Below, in pieces: positions 5,431-5,902 of a stretch of 5,902 nucleotides of DNA. The first letter of the stretch is position 1, and each line of letters starts with the position of its first letter. A program made the translations under genes and the position numbers. Under the pieces are notes generated by a model. It was given only the letters and a program-made list of their open reading frames with translations. It did no database searches and was not told the origin of the DNA. Source of the stretch: JACOXT01 sp964372855 (lineage in GTDB: Bacteria; Patescibacteriota; Microgenomatia; Levybacterales; UBA12049); NCBI GenBank assembly GCA_964372855.1, contig CAYJRY010000060.1:1-5902 (forward strand). The letters are read 5' to 3'.

Positions 5431-5696
5431 CAGTACGATACCATTGGTAACACTATAATTTGTTTTTTAAGTAGGAAAAAAAGTATAATCTGAAAAACTA
5501 TAATAGATAATGTTAGCATGAAAGTTTTGGCAATATCTTGCTTAACAATTTCATAAGTTGAAATCGCATTTACTGTTACAGTTTTTGAAGCAGATGGAAG
5601 ATGTATAGAAGGTGGAACGTTTTCCAATGAATAAATAAAATTTGCTCTTCTTATGTCAGCTAACTTTTTCTGCTCTAATGTTTTATGTTTAGCCAT
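5430..5696 (-). CDS. Small single-pass membrane protein, hypothetical
   Basis: An 88-residue protein of unknown function. A basic amino terminus (MAKHKTLEQKKLADIRR) is followed by a hydrophilic stretch with two prolines (28-29), a beta-like segment SKTVTVNAIS, then YEIVKQDIAKT and one clear transmembrane helix at about 57-76, flanked by Lys on both sides, with a short hydrophobic tail. The layout suggests a cytoplasmic amino-terminal region anchored near its end. Small proteins of this shape (basic K..E.K..D.RR start, a DI.KT segment, one helix) occur in CPR genomes, which I state from memory and could not check. It is co-transcribed with the DUF5679 gene through a TGATG overlap, so the two may act together. 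In its own frame it ends with two successive TGA codons. A TTGACA-based promoter lies upstream in the spacer shared with the DUF4446 gene. Confidence 0.78.
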   Translation of the reverse strand: MAKHKTLEQKKLADIRRANFIYSLENVPPSIHLPSASKTVTVNAISTYEIVKQDIAKTFMLTLSIIVFQIILFFLLKKQIIVLPMVSY

Positions 5697-5707
5697 ACAA
5701 TAGCAAA

Positions 5708-5737
5708 AGACTACACTATTGACTAGGCTTATGTCAA
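5708..5737 (-). promoter_or_regulatory. Likely promoter of the membrane protein/DUF5679 pair
   Basis: On the minus strand a perfect -35, TTGACA (5737-5732), is followed after 18 bases by a weak -10, TAGTCT (5713-5708). The predicted transcript start is about 4-5 bases before the ATG at 5696, again a very short leader. The -35 lies inside one arm of the inverted repeat at 5716-5740. Confidence 0.45.
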
Positions 5738-5740
5738 TAG
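5716..5740. repeat. Perfect 8-bp inverted repeat in the divergent spacer
   Basis: CTATTGAC (5716-5723) and GTCAATAG (5733-5740) are exact reverse complements separated by 9 bases. The arms contain TTGAC in both directions, so each arm can supply a -35-like element for one of the two divergent genes. Centre-to-centre arm spacing is 17 bp, more than one helical turn. A dimeric regulator's operator or simply paired -35 boxes are both possible. TAGGCT also occurs twice as a direct repeat (5724-5729, 5738-5743). Confidence 0.6.
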
Positions 5741-5745
5741 GCTAA

Positions 5746-5751
5746 TATAAT
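5746..5751 (+). promoter_or_regulatory. -10 box of the DUF4446 gene
   Basis: A perfect TATAAT ends 9 bases before the ATG at 5761, predicting a leader of only about 3 bases. The nearest good -35, TTGACT (5719-5724), is 21 bp away, longer than optimal. A weak GGCAGG (5752-5757) lies 3 bases before the ATG, too close for a normal Shine-Dalgarno. Confidence 0.55.
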
Positions 5752-5760
5752 GGCAGGATT

Positions 5761-5902
5761 ATGCCAGAAAGTTTCCTCTTTTTATTTTTTGCAGTAAATT
5801 TTGTTTGGCTGATAGCGCTTTCTGTTTTTACCTATAGAGCAATTTCGCATTATAATAAACTCTCAAAAGGTCTCACGAATAAAAACCTTCAGTCACTTCT
5901 TG
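5761..5902 (+). CDS. DUF4446 family membrane-anchored protein (3'-truncated)
   Basis: The first 47 residues of a gene that runs off the window. An amino-terminal hydrophobic helix (about 4-24, FLFLFFAVNFVWLIALSVF) is followed by YRAISHYNKLSKGLTNKNLQSLL. The helix plus HYN.L.KG...K.L...L pattern is that of DUF4446 proteins from CPR bacteria and Firmicutes: a short anchored helix, a coiled-coil-like linker, then a small cytoplasmic domain. Function is unknown. The assignment rests on the amino terminus only, because the conserved carboxy-terminal domain is outside the window. It is transcribed divergently from the small membrane protein gene, across a 64-bp spacer with an inverted repeat, so the two may be co-regulated. 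Confidence 0.72.
   Translation, partial: MPESFLFLFFAVNFVWLIALSVFTYRAISHYNKLSKGLTNKNLQSLL

Noticed and set aside
5425..5435. Alternative genetic code with TGA read as glycine, as in some CPR lineages
   Set aside because: Glycine is encoded by GGN throughout, TGA ends the 88-residue gene exactly at a TGATG coupling, and reading through would add only a short unrelated peptide.
1..5902. CRISPR array, insertion sequence, phage or attachment site
   Set aside because: No regularly spaced repeats, transposase, integrase or long terminal inverted repeats were seen on either strand.

Overview
The window looks like a chromosomal piece of a Patescibacteria (CPR) genome, most likely from the Microgenomates side. 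This is inferred from content, because no rRNA or other phylogenetic marker is present. The pointers are AT-rich DNA, a large polytopic PMT-like glycosyltransferase with the RLYKI / GDEGRD amino-terminal signature, a DPM1-like glycosyltransferase fused to GtrA, a tiny DUF5679 zinc-ribbon protein, a DUF4446 protein, and almost no Shine-Dalgarno sequences. Stop codons are TAA, TAG and TGA, so the standard bacterial code fits.

Layout. (1) 1-3199, plus strand: the distal end of a surface-glycan operon. It holds the carboxy-terminal part of a UDP-glucuronate decarboxylase-like SDR enzyme, then a polyprenyl-phosphate glycosyltransferase with a GtrA membrane domain 6 bp later, then a GT39/PMT-like membrane glycosyltransferase overlapping it by 14 bp. 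Together they suggest nucleotide-sugar supply, loading of a sugar on a lipid carrier and its flipping, and transfer outside the membrane. (2) 3204-3434, minus strand: a small DUF2283 protein, tail to tail with the PMT-like gene and only 4 bp away. (3) 3576-4343 and 4427-4996, plus strand: an unrecognised soluble 255-residue protein and a gamma-glutamylcyclotransferase/AIG2-like protein, each with a near-consensus -10 box just before its ATG. (4) 4997-5262: 266 bp without a gene, holding two intrinsic terminators and a cluster of short palindromes; I see no RNA gene there. (5) 5263-5696, minus strand: a two-gene unit of an 88-residue single-pass membrane protein and a 55-residue DUF5679 zinc ribbon, joined by a TGATG stop/start overlap. 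(6) 5761-5902, plus strand: the start of a DUF4446 protein, cut by the window edge and divergent from unit 5 across a 64-bp spacer carrying a perfect 8-bp inverted repeat.

The most notable recurring feature is promoter placement. At 3576, 4427 and 5761 a -10 hexamer ends only 6-9 bases before the ATG, which predicts leaderless or nearly leaderless mRNAs. I find no clear evidence of a wholly new multi-gene system. The least explained parts are the orphan protein at 3576-4343, the GC-rich block before 4427, and the palindromes in the divergent and convergent spacers.
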